A stretch of 64,000 nucleotides of DNA from Chloroflexota bacterium (GCA_020161935.1 JAIUNI010000003.1:62001-126000); one strand, 5' to 3'. Counted from the stretch's first letter, positions 53,850-62,968 are shown. Numbers and translations: made by a program. The notes: generated by a model from the sequence alone, not told the origin.

Positions 53850-54233
53850 TTACCAACTTTCAATGACGAGGTTGTCGATCACGTTAAAGTGCGCGTCGCG
53901 GGTAACGAGCGCGAGGTCGTGTTGCAAAGCGACCGCCGCAATCCAGATGTCATTTTCAGGAATAGGGCGGCCTTTCGCTTTGAGCTGCTGCTTGACTTGA
54001 CCATAGTACTTGCCTGTTTCCGCGTCGCAGACTAATACTTCATTACGATCAAGAAATCTTTCAAGTTGAGTGATATTGTGTTGAACGCGCCCTGATTTAT
54101 AAGCGCCGAAGTAGAGTTCACCAACAACGATTGATGAGACGAGTAACCTTATATCGCCTAGCTGACTTTTCAGCGCTAAATCTTGGTTAAAAAGTGCTGC
54201 TACCGCGTTTGTATCAAGCAACTTACCATTCAT
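53850..54233 (-). CDS. VapC-like PIN-domain toxin
   Basis: The 127-residue PIN nuclease has acidic residues D7 (LLDTNAV), E39 (VVGELYFG), and the pair in ENDIWIAA and LVTRDAHF. VapC toxins cut tRNA or rRNA. It overlaps the upstream small gene by 11 bases, as in toxin-antitoxin operons. Confidence 0.88.
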   Translation of the reverse strand: MNGKLLDTNAVAALFNQDLALKSQLGDIRLLVSSIVVGELYFGAYKSGRVQHNITQLERFLDRNEVLVCDAETGKYYGQVKQQLKAKGRPIPENDIWIAAVALQHDLALVTRDAHFNVIDNLVIESW

Positions 54234-54459
54234 CGTAGTCTATCTTTTCGCAGTCTTCCTCAATCGCTTTCATCATTTCTTCAACGTCGGAGTGTTCAAA
54301 TAAGCCTTCAGCTAATTTGAACAGCTCAGAAGACGGCACGCCGCGCGGGCGTTGGCTGCCGGGCAGGTTGCGGGCGAAGTCGAGGACTTGCCGCTGTTCC
54401 TCCGGCTTCAGGCGGTGCAGCACATCGAGCAGTTCAGCGTCCAGTACAGGATTATCCAT
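54223..54459 (-). CDS. Putative antitoxin partner of VapC
   Basis: The 78-residue acidic protein has a helix LKPEEQRQVLDFARNL common in DUF2281-like VapB antitoxins and a C-terminal acidic tail (EEDCEKIDYDEW) that could wrap around the toxin. It lacks a clear AbrB or RHH DNA-binding motif. Order and overlap with the PIN gene support the antitoxin role. Confidence 0.7.
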   Translation of the reverse strand: MDNPVLDAELLDVLHRLKPEEQRQVLDFARNLPGSQRPRGVPSSELFKLAEGLFEHSDVEEMMKAIEEDCEKIDYDEW

Positions 54460-54559
54460 CGGGTATCCTCCACAATTTGTTGTTCGTTTCTGTTATTAAC
54501 ACCTTCAATGCTGCAATCAGGTTAACTCAACAGGTGGCTTGAGCAGAAAGGTGTCCAGA

Positions 54560-54889
54560 ATGTCTAACACCATTATAAACGAAGTAATCCCCATCTATAC
54601 CGATACTGATGGACGAATGCGAATCGCTGGCACACGAGTGCTGCTCGATTTGATCGTTGAGGCTTACCGACGCGGCGAAACACCTGAGCATATCGTCCAG
54701 ATGTACACCATGCTTACACTCGATCAGGTCTATCTCGCCATCGGTTACTACTTACGGCATCGTGAAAGCGTTAATGCATATATTCGCCAGATGGATGACG
54801 AAGCAAAGGCGTTGCGGCATGAGTGGGAAACCAAGTACCCACCGAAAGTAATACGGGCTGAACTGCTTGCGCGGTTAGAATCCGGTTGA
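54560..54889 (+). CDS. DUF433 domain protein, orphan antitoxin-like
   Basis: The 109-residue protein has the DUF433 core: DGRMRIAGTRVLLDLIVEA, RRGETPEHIVQMY and LTLDQVYLAIGYYL, a winged-helix-like fold common in antitoxins paired with DUF5615 PIN-like toxins. No such toxin follows; the next feature is a repeat. AAAGGTG precedes the ATG at 54560 with 6-base spacing. Confidence 0.85.
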   Translation: MSNTIINEVIPIYTDTDGRMRIAGTRVLLDLIVEAYRRGETPEHIVQMYTMLTLDQVYLAIGYYLRHRESVNAYIRQMDDEAKALRHEWETKYPPKVIRAELLARLESG

Positions 54890-54909
54890 AAAGTTGATTT
54901 TTACGCAGA

Positions 54910-54979
54910 CGGACGCGCTGTTTCGCGTCCCTACACAAACGGAGAACGCCCTTCGTTGGGACAGCAGACAGACTGTCCG
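54910..54979. repeat. Paired-hairpin element R7, slightly decayed
   Basis: The left hairpin (54910-54935) has core GACGCGCTGTTTCGCGTC. The right one (54956-54979) has GACAGCAGACAGACTGTC. The spacer is 20 bases. It lies between convergent genes. Confidence 0.75.
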
Positions 54980-55025
54980 GCTATCTAATACCCTTAATCT
55001 GTAGCTTCGGCTAAATCAGCAGGAA

Positions 55026-55054
55026 TCAAAAGCGCACCCGTATTGGATGCGCTT
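55026..55054 (-). terminator. Terminator of the leftward WD40 gene
   Basis: On the minus strand AAGCGCA and TGCGCTT flank an 11-base loop and are followed by TTGATT. It is 20 bases past the stop codon. Confidence 0.6.
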
Positions 55055-55074
55055 GTGTGTGTTGAGGCAGGTGT

Positions 55075-56106
55075 TTAGCGGCTGGCGACGTTGGTGATGA
55101 TGTTACCGGACACCACATCCCATTGGGCTATACCCTCGGTGCTGACCGCTTCAACCGTGCTGCCGTTCAGGAAGCGGACGCTGGTGATTCTAGCATCCGA
55201 GGCGGCGTAGATGACGGGATCGCGGTCGTTCAGCGCGGCGGGCAGGTTTTGCAGATCCCACACCCGCAGGTTGTTGCCACCGATGACCAGATAGTGCGCG
55301 TCCGGGCTGAGGGCGATGCGTTCGGCGTAGCTGGTGCCGTCGCTGTTGGCATCCACCTGCACGTTGTTACCGGTGCCGCGTTCCCAGACGGTGACACCCG
55401 CGCCGCTGGTGGCGGCAAGGCGCACGGTGTAGACGATCACGCGGGAACCATCCGCCGACAGCGTGAAGCCGATTTGGGCGCTCTCACCGGCGGGGTTGTC
55501 GTAGTAACCGACCTGTTCGCCGTTGGCACGGTTGTAAACGGTGACACCGGGGGCCGAATAGTAGTAGCTGGTGGGCAGCAGCCAGACTTCGTTGTGGTCA
55601 GCGTCCCAGCGGCTGATGAAGTCGTCACCACGGAAGTCACTCAGCTTAACAGCCAATTCCTGCCCGACCGTCCACAGGGCGAGGCCGTCACGGTTGCTGA
55701 CGATGGCCTGCTGGCTGTCAGGACTCCAGCGTAGGCCGGCGTTCAGGAACGAACCCATCCGCTGACCGTTTGTCATATCCCAAACGACCGTCTGGGTTTT
55801 CCCAAATTCACCGAGCGCGGCGGCCATGTAGCGGCAGTCCGGCGACCAGTTCATGATGTTCAACTGCGCGGTTTCCAGCGAGGTTTCAACTTCCTGTACC
55901 GTCTTGCCCGTGTTCCAACTCACCATCACCAACCGCTGGTTGCGGAACTCGTAGCGCGGGAACAAATTGGCTTGGTAGAACGCGCCGTCCTTGAACGGGC
56001 AAGCGCCGCGCAGTACGCTGCTGGCATCATCCTGTGCGCCCACGACCATAACCCCGGTGCTGATGAGCATGACGACCAATGTGATGAAAACGACGATCTT
56101 ACGCAT
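55075..56106 (-). CDS. Secreted WD40-like beta-propeller protein
   Basis: The 343-residue protein has a signal peptide (VVFITLVVMLISTGVMVVGAQ) and WD40-like blades: LVMVSWNTGK, NIMNWSPDCRYMAAAL, LRWSPDSQQAIVS, FTLSADGSRVIVY, IALSPDAHYLVIGG and VRFLNGSTVEAVS. Composition matches the host genome, unlike the AT-rich propeller gene at 48729. Function unknown; probably extracellular protein binding. Confidence 0.78.
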   Translation of the reverse strand: MRKIVVFITLVVMLISTGVMVVGAQDDASSVLRGACPFKDGAFYQANLFPRYEFRNQRLVMVSWNTGKTVQEVETSLETAQLNIMNWSPDCRYMAAALGEFGKTQTVVWDMTNGQRMGSFLNAGLRWSPDSQQAIVSNRDGLALWTVGQELAVKLSDFRGDDFISRWDADHNEVWLLPTSYYYSAPGVTVYNRANGEQVGYYDNPAGESAQIGFTLSADGSRVIVYTVRLAATSGAGVTVWERGTGNNVQVDANSDGTSYAERIALSPDAHYLVIGGNNLRVWDLQNLPAALNDRDPVIYAASDARITSVRFLNGSTVEAVSTEGIAQWDVVSGNIITNVASR

Positions 56107-56374
56107 GATATTTTCTCCTGTTTGTGTGTGCGTTTCGTTGATGTCTTTACGATACGCTACTTGGTGCGTCGGTTACTGGTTGCGCGGCTGATGCACACTC
56201 CACCCGTAGTCGATGCGCGGCTGACGGAACCCCTACGACCTGACGCTTACCCTACGCCAACGTAAAGAACGTCAATTTCACCATAGGTTTGAACCGCAGA
56301 GGCGCGGATAAATGCACGGAGAATACGAATCGCCAAGCACGCCAAGAGATGCGGAGATCGCCAAGAGGTTTAGA

Positions 56375-56400
56375 TGTAGGGACGCGAGACAGCGCGTTCG
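56375..56400. repeat. Single CGCGAT-class hairpin, degenerate
   Basis: TGTAGGGACGCG and CGCGTTCG flank AGACAG. It is the CGCGAT-type arm without a CAGCAT partner. Confidence 0.55.
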
Positions 56401-56464
56401 TATCGCCTACCACAATCCTCACCGTATCCCGCTTCTCTACACTATTCGGCGTACTTGTTTTTGA

Positions 56465-56549
56465 AGCGCCTTTAGTGCGCTTGTCCGGTGGTTAGCTGAG
56501 TGGCTTTAGCCCTCAGCGCCGCAACCCGCATCATATTAATCACCGGACA
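56465..56549. other. Nested inverted repeats, candidate structured RNA or operator
   Basis: AAGCGC/GCGCTT forms a first hairpin (56465-56482). Then TGTCCGGTG (56482-56490) pairs with CACCGGACA (56541-56549), enclosing GCTGAG/CTCAGC (56495-56500/56512-56517). The outer GTCCGG words recall the ends of the dispersed elements, so an old composite repeat is also possible. Confidence 0.4.
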
Positions 56550-56691
56550 TCCTTCGCGTCCTTGCTTCTCTATCCCATCGCCCCATGATGGACTTAATAA
56601 GCCATAAACGGTGTCTGCTAGAATACACGCGAATAGGCGGCGGTAGTCGTCTTTTGATATGCATAATCATCTGACTGAGGGTTCCGCACCT

Positions 56692-57675
56692 ATGTTGGCC
56701 TCCCGACCGAACGCCCCCCGCTGGCGGCTGATCCTATCCTTCGCCGCCATTTACTTCCTGTGGGGTGGCAGTTTCCTCGCCATCCGCTTCTCGCTCGAAA
56801 CCATCCCGACCTTCATGATCTCGTTCGCGCGTTTTGCCTGTGCGGGGGTCATCCTCATGACGGTCGCGTGGCGCAGCGGCGCACCGAGGCCGACGTGGGC
56901 GCAGTGGCGGACGGCGGCCATACTCGGCTTCATTATGTTCTTCGGGGCGAACAGCACACTGGTCGCGGGGCAGCGCACGGTCGCCTCTGGCTTGGCGGCC
57001 ACGCTTTACGCCACGCTGCCGTTGTGGATGGCGGTGCTGGGCTGGTTGTGGCAGGGTGAAGACCGTCCACGCGGGCGGGTGCTGGTCGGCTTGGTGCTGG
57101 GCTTCGCGGGGGTGGTGCTGATGTTCGGCGGCGGGGGCAGCGGTATCGACCCGACTGGCGGCTTGCTGGTGATTGCCTCGGCGATCTTCTGGGCGGTCGG
57201 CTCACTGCTCTCACGCAAGGTCGATAAGCCGCAGTCCTCGGCGATGGCTTCCGGCATGAACCTGTTTTGCAGCGGCCTGATGTTCCTCATCGTGAGCGTC
57301 TTCTCCGGCGAACCGGCACAGTTACACATCTCAATGATTTCGCTCAAGTCGTGGCTAGCGCTGTTGTATCTGATCGTCGGGTCGTCGGTCGTGGCCTTTA
57401 GCTGCTATATGTGGCTGCTCTCGGTCACGTCCACCAGCCGCGTGGCAACTTACGCCTATGTCAATCCGGTTGTCGCGCTGTTCATCGGTGCGCTGGCGGG
57501 TGAGGTGCTGGACGCGCGGGAATTGGTGGCGGCGTTAGTGATCGTGGTCGCGGTGGCGCTCATCACCAGTGCGCGGTCGAAAACGGTCGCCGCCGAAAGT
57601 CCGATTGCCGAGGGTGGTTTCAGTGTGCGCTCGCGGTGGAAGGCGCTGCGGGGTATTGGTCGCACGTCCTCGTGA
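56692..57675 (+). CDS. EamA/DMT family transporter
   Basis: The protein has ten membrane segments in two EamA repeats: FLWGGSFLAIRFSLE and LPLWMAVLGWL in the first half, and SSVVAFSCYMWLLS and ATYAYVNPVVALFIG in the second, typical of the YedA/RhaT-like drug/metabolite superfamily. It probably exports amino acids or metabolites. The ATG at 56692 has GAGGG 10 bases upstream; an in-frame ATG at 56659 lacks a site. The 3' end converges with a secreted-protein gene. Confidence 0.88.
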   Translation: MLASRPNAPRWRLILSFAAIYFLWGGSFLAIRFSLETIPTFMISFARFACAGVILMTVAWRSGAPRPTWAQWRTAAILGFIMFFGANSTLVAGQRTVASGLAATLYATLPLWMAVLGWLWQGEDRPRGRVLVGLVLGFAGVVLMFGGGGSGIDPTGGLLVIASAIFWAVGSLLSRKVDKPQSSAMASGMNLFCSGLMFLIVSVFSGEPAQLHISMISLKSWLALLYLIVGSSVVAFSCYMWLLSVTSTSRVATYAYVNPVVALFIGALAGEVLDARELVAALVIVVAVALITSARSKTVAAESPIAEGGFSVRSRWKALRGIGRTSS

Positions 57676-57690
57676 AGCCCCTCTCCCCCC

Positions 57691-59088
57691 TCACGTCGGG
57701 CTGAACACCACATCCACCCAGTAATTCGTCGCGGTAAAGGTCGCGTTCGGGAACAACCCCGCCGCCCCGAAAATGTACGTCCCGTTGCCGGGGCTGGTCT
57801 CGCCCGTAGCGAGGGCGTATAACGGCAGCACACTTCGCCCACTCGTGAAGGTGTTGTTGTCGTAGGCGAAGCGTCCCTGCGGCGCGTGGTACGAAGCCAC
57901 GTACACCGTGTTCGCCGTCACAGTGATCGGCGTGGCGAAGGTCGCCGTTTGCCACCCGGTCGCCGTCTCGCCGCTGAACGTCACCGTCCCCAACTGCGTC
58001 CCCGCAGCCGACCACAGGTAGCCCTTGTGCGTGCCGCCGTTGCCCGCCAGCTTGTAAAAGCGGATGCCCATCACCTGCCCGTTGACGCTCGGCTTGAACA
58101 CCACCCCCAAGTTAACCGCAGGCGGGTTGCCGATGTTGCTGGGGTTGGCGGGCGTGGTGCTGCCAAAGAGGGAGCAGGGACAAGGGTAGGGTGTGGGAGT
58201 AGGAATTTGAGAATTACTGGTTATTAACCAGCAGGGCGCATCATCAAATTCCGAATTATTTGTTACTTGTTGGACATTACTACCGTTTACATTCATTACA
58301 AAGATGTCCATATTGCCATTTCGGTCAGAAACGAAAGCAAGCTGATTTCCATCCGGTGACCAAGTTGCCCAGTAATCCATTGACGGCGTATTTGTAAGGC
58401 GAATTATCCCGGAGCCATTAGAGTTCATCGTGTAAATTTCGAAATTTCCGTCACGCCCAGATGTAAATGCGATTTTTGTCCCATCCGGTGACCAAGCTGG
58501 CGTACCATCAAACTGTCCTGTTCCAGCGAGCTTGGTCAAGTTCGTTCCGTCGACATTGATAGTATAAATACTGGTATATCCATCTCGCTTCGACTCGAAA
58601 GCAATTTTTGTCCCATCTGGCGAAAAATTCGGTAGAATATCATTGCGAATGTTATTAGTTAAACGAGTAAGACCCGTTCCATTCTGATTAATGACATAGA
58701 GTTCATTATTTCCGTCCCGTCTGGAGCTAAAAGCGATTTTGCTGCCATTATTGGATACCGCTAGTCCGCTATAAGGATCAATTTCGCCCACATCAATGCG
58801 CTGACTATTCCCGAGATCAAATCGCGTTAGATAAACCGTATCTGAAACCGATGCCAAATAAACTCCATCAGCAGAACATGCTGGCGCAATGTATAGCCTG
58901 TTCCCAAATTCAAAAGGAGTTACTGAACTGCCATCTGTATTGGCAGTAAAGACTTGCCCTTGTGTGCCACTTCGCTCCGACGCAAATACAAGCTGGTAAT
59001 TGCCACTTGTAGCTTGACTGAGGGTAACATTGGGAAGCAATAAGACTGTCATTATGAAAACTAGCCATACTGCATGTTTGGCATACAT
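57691..59088 (-). CDS. Secreted TolB-like propeller with C-terminal DUF4082 domain
   Basis: The protein (465 residues) has a signal peptide (AVWLVFIMTVLLLPN). TolB/PD40 repeats follow, with FSPDGTKIAFESKRDG, AWSPDGTKIAFTSGRDG and WSPDGNQLAFVSDRNG. A short PTPTPYPCPC linker leads to a DUF4082 domain (about 325-465; NLGVVFKPSVNG, GIRFYKLAGNGGTHKG, ending in NYWVDVVFSPT). The propeller part is AT-rich while the DUF4082 part is GC-rich with host-like codons; the change falls at the linker (about 58195), suggesting domain joining. An ATG 51 bases upstream has no ribosome site. Confidence 0.78.
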   Translation of the reverse strand: MYAKHAVWLVFIMTVLLLPNVTLSQATSGNYQLVFASERSGTQGQVFTANTDGSSVTPFEFGNRLYIAPACSADGVYLASVSDTVYLTRFDLGNSQRIDVGEIDPYSGLAVSNNGSKIAFSSRRDGNNELYVINQNGTGLTRLTNNIRNDILPNFSPDGTKIAFESKRDGYTSIYTINVDGTNLTKLAGTGQFDGTPAWSPDGTKIAFTSGRDGNFEIYTMNSNGSGIIRLTNTPSMDYWATWSPDGNQLAFVSDRNGNMDIFVMNVNGSNVQQVTNNSEFDDAPCWLITSNSQIPTPTPYPCPCSLFGSTTPANPSNIGNPPAVNLGVVFKPSVNGQVMGIRFYKLAGNGGTHKGYLWSAAGTQLGTVTFSGETATGWQTATFATPITVTANTVYVASYHAPQGRFAYDNNTFTSGRSVLPLYALATGETSPGNGTYIFGAAGLFPNATFTATNYWVDVVFSPT

Positions 59089-59142
59089 AAGAGAATTTCT
59101 TTCTACTGCTTTAATATGATTTAACAGTTGATGCAACATAGA

Positions 59143-61296
59143 TCATTTCGGGCCGTAAATACGGAAGTAGTCCAAAGCGGTTTGATAATACGAGAAAGTC
59201 CATCGTGTTCCATAAGGTTTAGGATCCAGCAAAAGCTCAATATTTTCCCAGCCGCATGGACAAATACCCCAGTTTGGATTGCCTGGTACATTAGGTGAGG
59301 TATATGCAAACTGATTAAGGCGTGCTCTCGCTATTGAAAGATAGGCATAAATATTTGCATCCAGCACATCGCCATCATTGTTTTCATCGTCGTAAGGATC
59401 GTCAAACAAACCTTGTGAACTTGCCAAATATCCGGGATTCTTTGGGTCACCAGCAAATTCAAACAAAGATTTTTCTGTACATGTACCTTGATAATTTGAA
59501 TAATTACCAAATGCACATTTATTGTAAAGAAGTTCAACAGCAGCATATGTAAAGTTATTTTGCAGAGGAGTACATTGTGCTGCACTTGATGTTTGAGGAT
59601 AACCATTGCTGTTTGGAGCATCTGAATTATTAAAACAAGTTCCTTTGTTTTGGCTCTGGGGATTGCCAACTACATATTGACCGCCATGCCAATTGCCTAA
59701 CAGAATACTGTTTCCTTCTTCGTACATCAATAATGAAACGATCTGTTCCCAAGTTAGGGATCCCCCAAACTTATTGACATATCTCTGATAAGTGTCTACA
59801 GCACACTGAACTCTGGATGCACTTCTTTTTGCCTCCTGTGTCTGACGAAAAGCGTCATCGCAGGGTTCATAATACTTTTGTAATGGTGGAATAGGTTGAT
59901 CTGGAACAATAAAGACCGTTCCATTTGCCGACCATGTAACCGATGAAGGTATCGCAGGAATAATACAGTTACCGGGGGCAGGATTGGGTTCAACAGCACT
60001 TCCCAAAGCGGAGCTAAAGGTTGCGCCAAATGCTGAATTAACATTGTTTTTTGTAGAAGAAGCGGCAGGATTCCAATATTGATTATCCGCATTCACAATG
60101 GTGGAAGACAAATTGTAGATACTCCCCCAACCATTCGTCGCTGTATTCGACAAGAAATTATTACTGAGCGTGTTATCCACATTCCCACCCGATAAATGCT
60201 GTAACGTGATCGTGCCACTGTCAGGGAAAAAGTAGAATACGCCGCCGACATTTCGGGAGTCATTGTTCTTAAAAGTAGAGCATTTGATTGATAACGATGA
60301 ACCATATTGGGTTGCGATTGCCCCGCCCCCTGAATTCAGGTAGTTGCCCGTACTGCGATTACTCTCAAACACACTGTTAATAATCGAAACACTTGTTGGT
60401 GAGGAATTTGAGTTGACACTGAAAATCGCACCCCCCCATCCTTCCGCCCTATTCATCAGGAAATGGGAATTATAAATATGGAGGGTGTATTGATTCGTGA
60501 TCGCCCCACCAGAGAAAGTTGCCGGCAAACTGTTCCCTTTCAGGACAACGTTATAGAGCGTTAAACTGGCACAACCATTATTGATGAAAAAAATACCTGT
60601 ATTACTAACCCCACTGGTAAAAATAACTTTATTACTGTCAGGCACCGTAGGGTCAATAGCAGAAGGAGAAAGATGATTGCCAACAAGGACAACTTTGCCT
60701 GAAATAATCAAACCGCGTGTCTCAATCGGCATCACGGTGTATGGGCCAGCAGCTAAATAAATGACATAGGTATTCGAGCAGTCACTATTGGCAGCATTTA
60801 GCGCCGCCATAAATTCGGTCACGTTGGTGACATTGACTTCGTAAACTATGCCAGCGCTAAGACTTTGAACTGCAAAGTTACCCAGAGTGTCATGAGGATT
60901 GGGCGTAATGGTCGGCGCATACTGCACAGGCGTTTCGGATATGATCGCCGTCCCCGTTGCGCTCGGTGTTTCACTCGCCATCAGCGTCGCCGTCTCACTC
61001 GCCGTCGGCAGCGCGGTTGCGGTCGCTGTTTCGCTGGCGGTTGGCAGGGGCAGCGGGGTCTCGGTTTCCGTCGCGGTCGGCAGCGGCGTTTCGGTGAGCG
61101 TGGGCAAAGCGGTCGGGGTCTCGGTCGGCAGCGGTGTCGCGCTCGGCAGTTCGGTTGCCGTCTCGGTCGGTGGCAGCGTTGGGATAACCGTTTCAGTAGG
61201 GGGAGGAATAGGCTCGTCCTGCGCGGCAAGCGGTTGCCAGCCTATAACCAGCAGGCCAAGCAGGATCAGTCGGGATACACGGCGCTGAAAAAACAT
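59143..61296 (-). CDS. Large secreted protein: Pro/Thr-rich stalk, beta-helix, unknown C-terminal domain
   Basis: The 717-residue protein has a signal peptide (LILLGLLVIGWQPLAAQ). Residues about 27-135 are a low-complexity Pro/Thr/Glu/Ala stalk (repeated ETATALPT units). A right-handed beta-helix of the polymorphic-outer-membrane/right-handed-repeat type spans about 160-450 (GGAITNQYTLHIYNSHFL, GGAIFSVNSN, GGGAIATQYG, GGVFYFFPDSG). The C-terminal 240 residues contain LTWEQIVSLLMYEEGNS, several Cys and an acidic loop DENNDGDVLDAN that could bind calcium; I do not recognise this domain. The stalk is GC-rich, the rest AT-rich. It is probably cell-surface located. Confidence 0.72.
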   Translation of the reverse strand: MFFQRRVSRLILLGLLVIGWQPLAAQDEPIPPPTETVIPTLPPTETATELPSATPLPTETPTALPTLTETPLPTATETETPLPLPTASETATATALPTASETATLMASETPSATGTAIISETPVQYAPTITPNPHDTLGNFAVQSLSAGIVYEVNVTNVTEFMAALNAANSDCSNTYVIYLAAGPYTVMPIETRGLIISGKVVLVGNHLSPSAIDPTVPDSNKVIFTSGVSNTGIFFINNGCASLTLYNVVLKGNSLPATFSGGAITNQYTLHIYNSHFLMNRAEGWGGAIFSVNSNSSPTSVSIINSVFESNRSTGNYLNSGGGAIATQYGSSLSIKCSTFKNNDSRNVGGVFYFFPDSGTITLQHLSGGNVDNTLSNNFLSNTATNGWGSIYNLSSTIVNADNQYWNPAASSTKNNVNSAFGATFSSALGSAVEPNPAPGNCIIPAIPSSVTWSANGTVFIVPDQPIPPLQKYYEPCDDAFRQTQEAKRSASRVQCAVDTYQRYVNKFGGSLTWEQIVSLLMYEEGNSILLGNWHGGQYVVGNPQSQNKGTCFNNSDAPNSNGYPQTSSAAQCTPLQNNFTYAAVELLYNKCAFGNYSNYQGTCTEKSLFEFAGDPKNPGYLASSQGLFDDPYDDENNDGDVLDANIYAYLSIARARLNQFAYTSPNVPGNPNWGICPCGWENIELLLDPKPYGTRWTFSYYQTALDYFRIYGPK

Positions 61297-62123
61297 ACCA
61301 ACACTCTTTTGTTAAATCGATAATCTATCCATCAAGTATAGACCCAAAGGCAAAAGAGTCAATAACAGCAGGACAAACAGCTAGTTACTTTCCTTCTTAC
61401 AGAAATGTAAAATCTATCTATCGCTTGACAACTTGAGAACTTTTGTGCTACAGTATTTCTGGTAGTGGTCATATAGTAAGTGATAAATCATTGCTCTAAC
61501 ACAAACAGAATCCATCGTGTAGGGACGAGATACATCTCGTCCGCGCCACCGTTTCACACATACCACTTACTTTGTAACCACCACCGTATTTCTGACTTTT
61601 CTTGGCGCTCTTTGTGGCTTTGTGGTGAAATGCTTTGTATTGTTCTGCTCTTGGCGTTCTATGTGAAGCCTTCTGTGGATGGCGACTTGGCGGTTTAAAT
61701 GAATGACTTTGCGCCTTTGCTTCCTAGCGCCTTTGCGTTTTGTTATGGTTCTCTATGTTCTTTGTGTCTTTGTGGTAAAAAATGTATTGCATTCGCTTTT
61801 GCATCTTCGGCGGCATTCTCCCTCACAGCCGCTATGCAACTGCACAAATTGCACAGCGGTGGATACACGGGAGCCATCCGCTGAAATAACGCAAACTCAG
61901 CGGGAACAGCCGGGCCAGCCGCCGCCATAAAACGACACTTCAGCGGACACACGGGAGACTCCCGCCGGACAATTCGGCGGATTAAATGCAATTTTTGCAA
62001 CAGTTGCCACATTTTCAACGACCATCAAAAATCATCCACCTAGCACTGGTGAGGCGCTTCTTCTTTTCCTAAACTGCTCTTAGATAACGTGTGTATCCGC
62101 TCAAGCAGTAGAAGGATAGGCTG
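61297..62123. other. Repeat-rich intergenic region, 0.8 kb
   Basis: No convincing gene is present. The first 200 bases are AT-rich and should hold the promoter of the leftward beta-helix gene. A single hairpin lies at 61518-61543. From 61595 to 61785 the sequence is a run of CTTGGCGTTC, CTTTGTGG and TTTGTGTC words. 61850-61975 holds AGCGG/CCGCT and CCGCCGCCATAAAA words, the latter also at about 24506; TTTTCAAC at 62015 is likewise shared with 24640. Confidence 0.5.
61518..61543. repeat. Single CGAGAT-type hairpin
   Basis: TGTAGGGACGAGAT and ATCTCGTCCG flank AC. It is identical in type to the left arm of R1, without a partner. Confidence 0.75.
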
Positions 62124-62849
62124 ATGATTGTGAACCCCACGCAAAACGGCTGGGAAGTTATTTACCAACCGGCTCACGCGCTCCTCGCCGCTAAAATCGC
62201 CGCTCACTGGCGTGCCGACCAACGCCCGCAGCGCTGGCTCGAAACGCTGGTCTCCCTCGCCCAGCACGACGACGAATCCGGCGACTGGTCGGGTAATGGT
62301 CACCTCTCGGAGGTCGGTGCGCCGCTGGACTTCAGCCTGCGGGAAAGACCAAGCCTCGATCAACCGGAATTGGTGACGGATGAACTCCAATCAAAAGGGC
62401 AGTGGGCGGCCTTAATGATTTCCATGCACATGAGCTTCCTGTATGAGCATCTGCGGGACGAGTCGCGCGAATATGCCGCCTTCCTCGACCAGCAGCTCGA
62501 CCATCAGAAAGCGTGGCGCTCGGCGCTAAAAGTCTCCAAGAAGGAGGCTGACGAAGCCTATGCCCTGTTCCAATGGTGCGACCGGATGTCGCTTATCCTA
62601 TGCCGCCGCGAACTGCCGGATGCTGAACGGGCGCTCGAAGTCAGCCCCGGCCCCGATGGCACCCGCTATGATGTGGTTTATAAGGATGAGGTGGTGACGG
62701 TGCAGCCGTGGCCGTTCGAGGAAAGCCACTTTACGGTGAGCGTCGAGAGCATTCAGCTTGAGCAGCTCCGCTTTAAAGACGACCCTGAACTCCTAAAAGC
62801 CCTCCGCCAAACCCCCGTCACTGAGTTGAGTTGGGCGTTTAAGAAGTGA
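62124..62849 (+). CDS. DUF3891 family protein
   Basis: The 241-residue protein has the DUF3891 features: an N-terminal VIYQPAHALLAAKIAAHW, AQHDDESGDW with a possible metal site, HMSFLYEH, and FQWCDRMSLILCR followed by a beta-rich C-terminal part. There is no signal peptide. Its biochemical role is not known to me; the conserved His/Asp residues suggest a metal-dependent HD-like fold. Confidence 0.8.
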   Translation: MIVNPTQNGWEVIYQPAHALLAAKIAAHWRADQRPQRWLETLVSLAQHDDESGDWSGNGHLSEVGAPLDFSLRERPSLDQPELVTDELQSKGQWAALMISMHMSFLYEHLRDESREYAAFLDQQLDHQKAWRSALKVSKKEADEAYALFQWCDRMSLILCRRELPDAERALEVSPGPDGTRYDVVYKDEVVTVQPWPFEESHFTVSVESIQLEQLRFKDDPELLKALRQTPVTELSWAFKK

Positions 62850-62862
62850 AGCTGCGGAAATG

Positions 62863-62933
62863 CCGGACAGCCTGTCTGCTGTCCCTACGAACGTGGTGGC
62901 CGGTGGGTGTAGGGACGCGATATATCGCGTCCG
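62863..62933. repeat. Paired-hairpin element R8 (inverted orientation)
   Basis: The left hairpin (62863-62887) is CAGCAT-class (GACAGCCTGTCTGCTGTC). The right one (62908-62933) is CGCGAT-type, the same order as R3. The spacer is 20 bases. It lies between convergent genes. Confidence 0.8.
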
Positions 62934-62968
62934 TTGCCTACCAACCACTTCCTACTTTAGGGTTGAAC

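Larger units (their letters stand above)
56107..56691. other. Intergenic region with repeats and a folded element
   Basis: No gene is supported. It holds CCGCAGAGGCGCGG and CGCCAAG words (56283-56365), a degenerate single GTAGGGAC hairpin (56375-56400), and a set of nested inverted repeats (56465-56549) described separately. The EamA gene promoter is probably in the last 100 bases (TAGAAT at about 56616). Confidence 0.5.
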
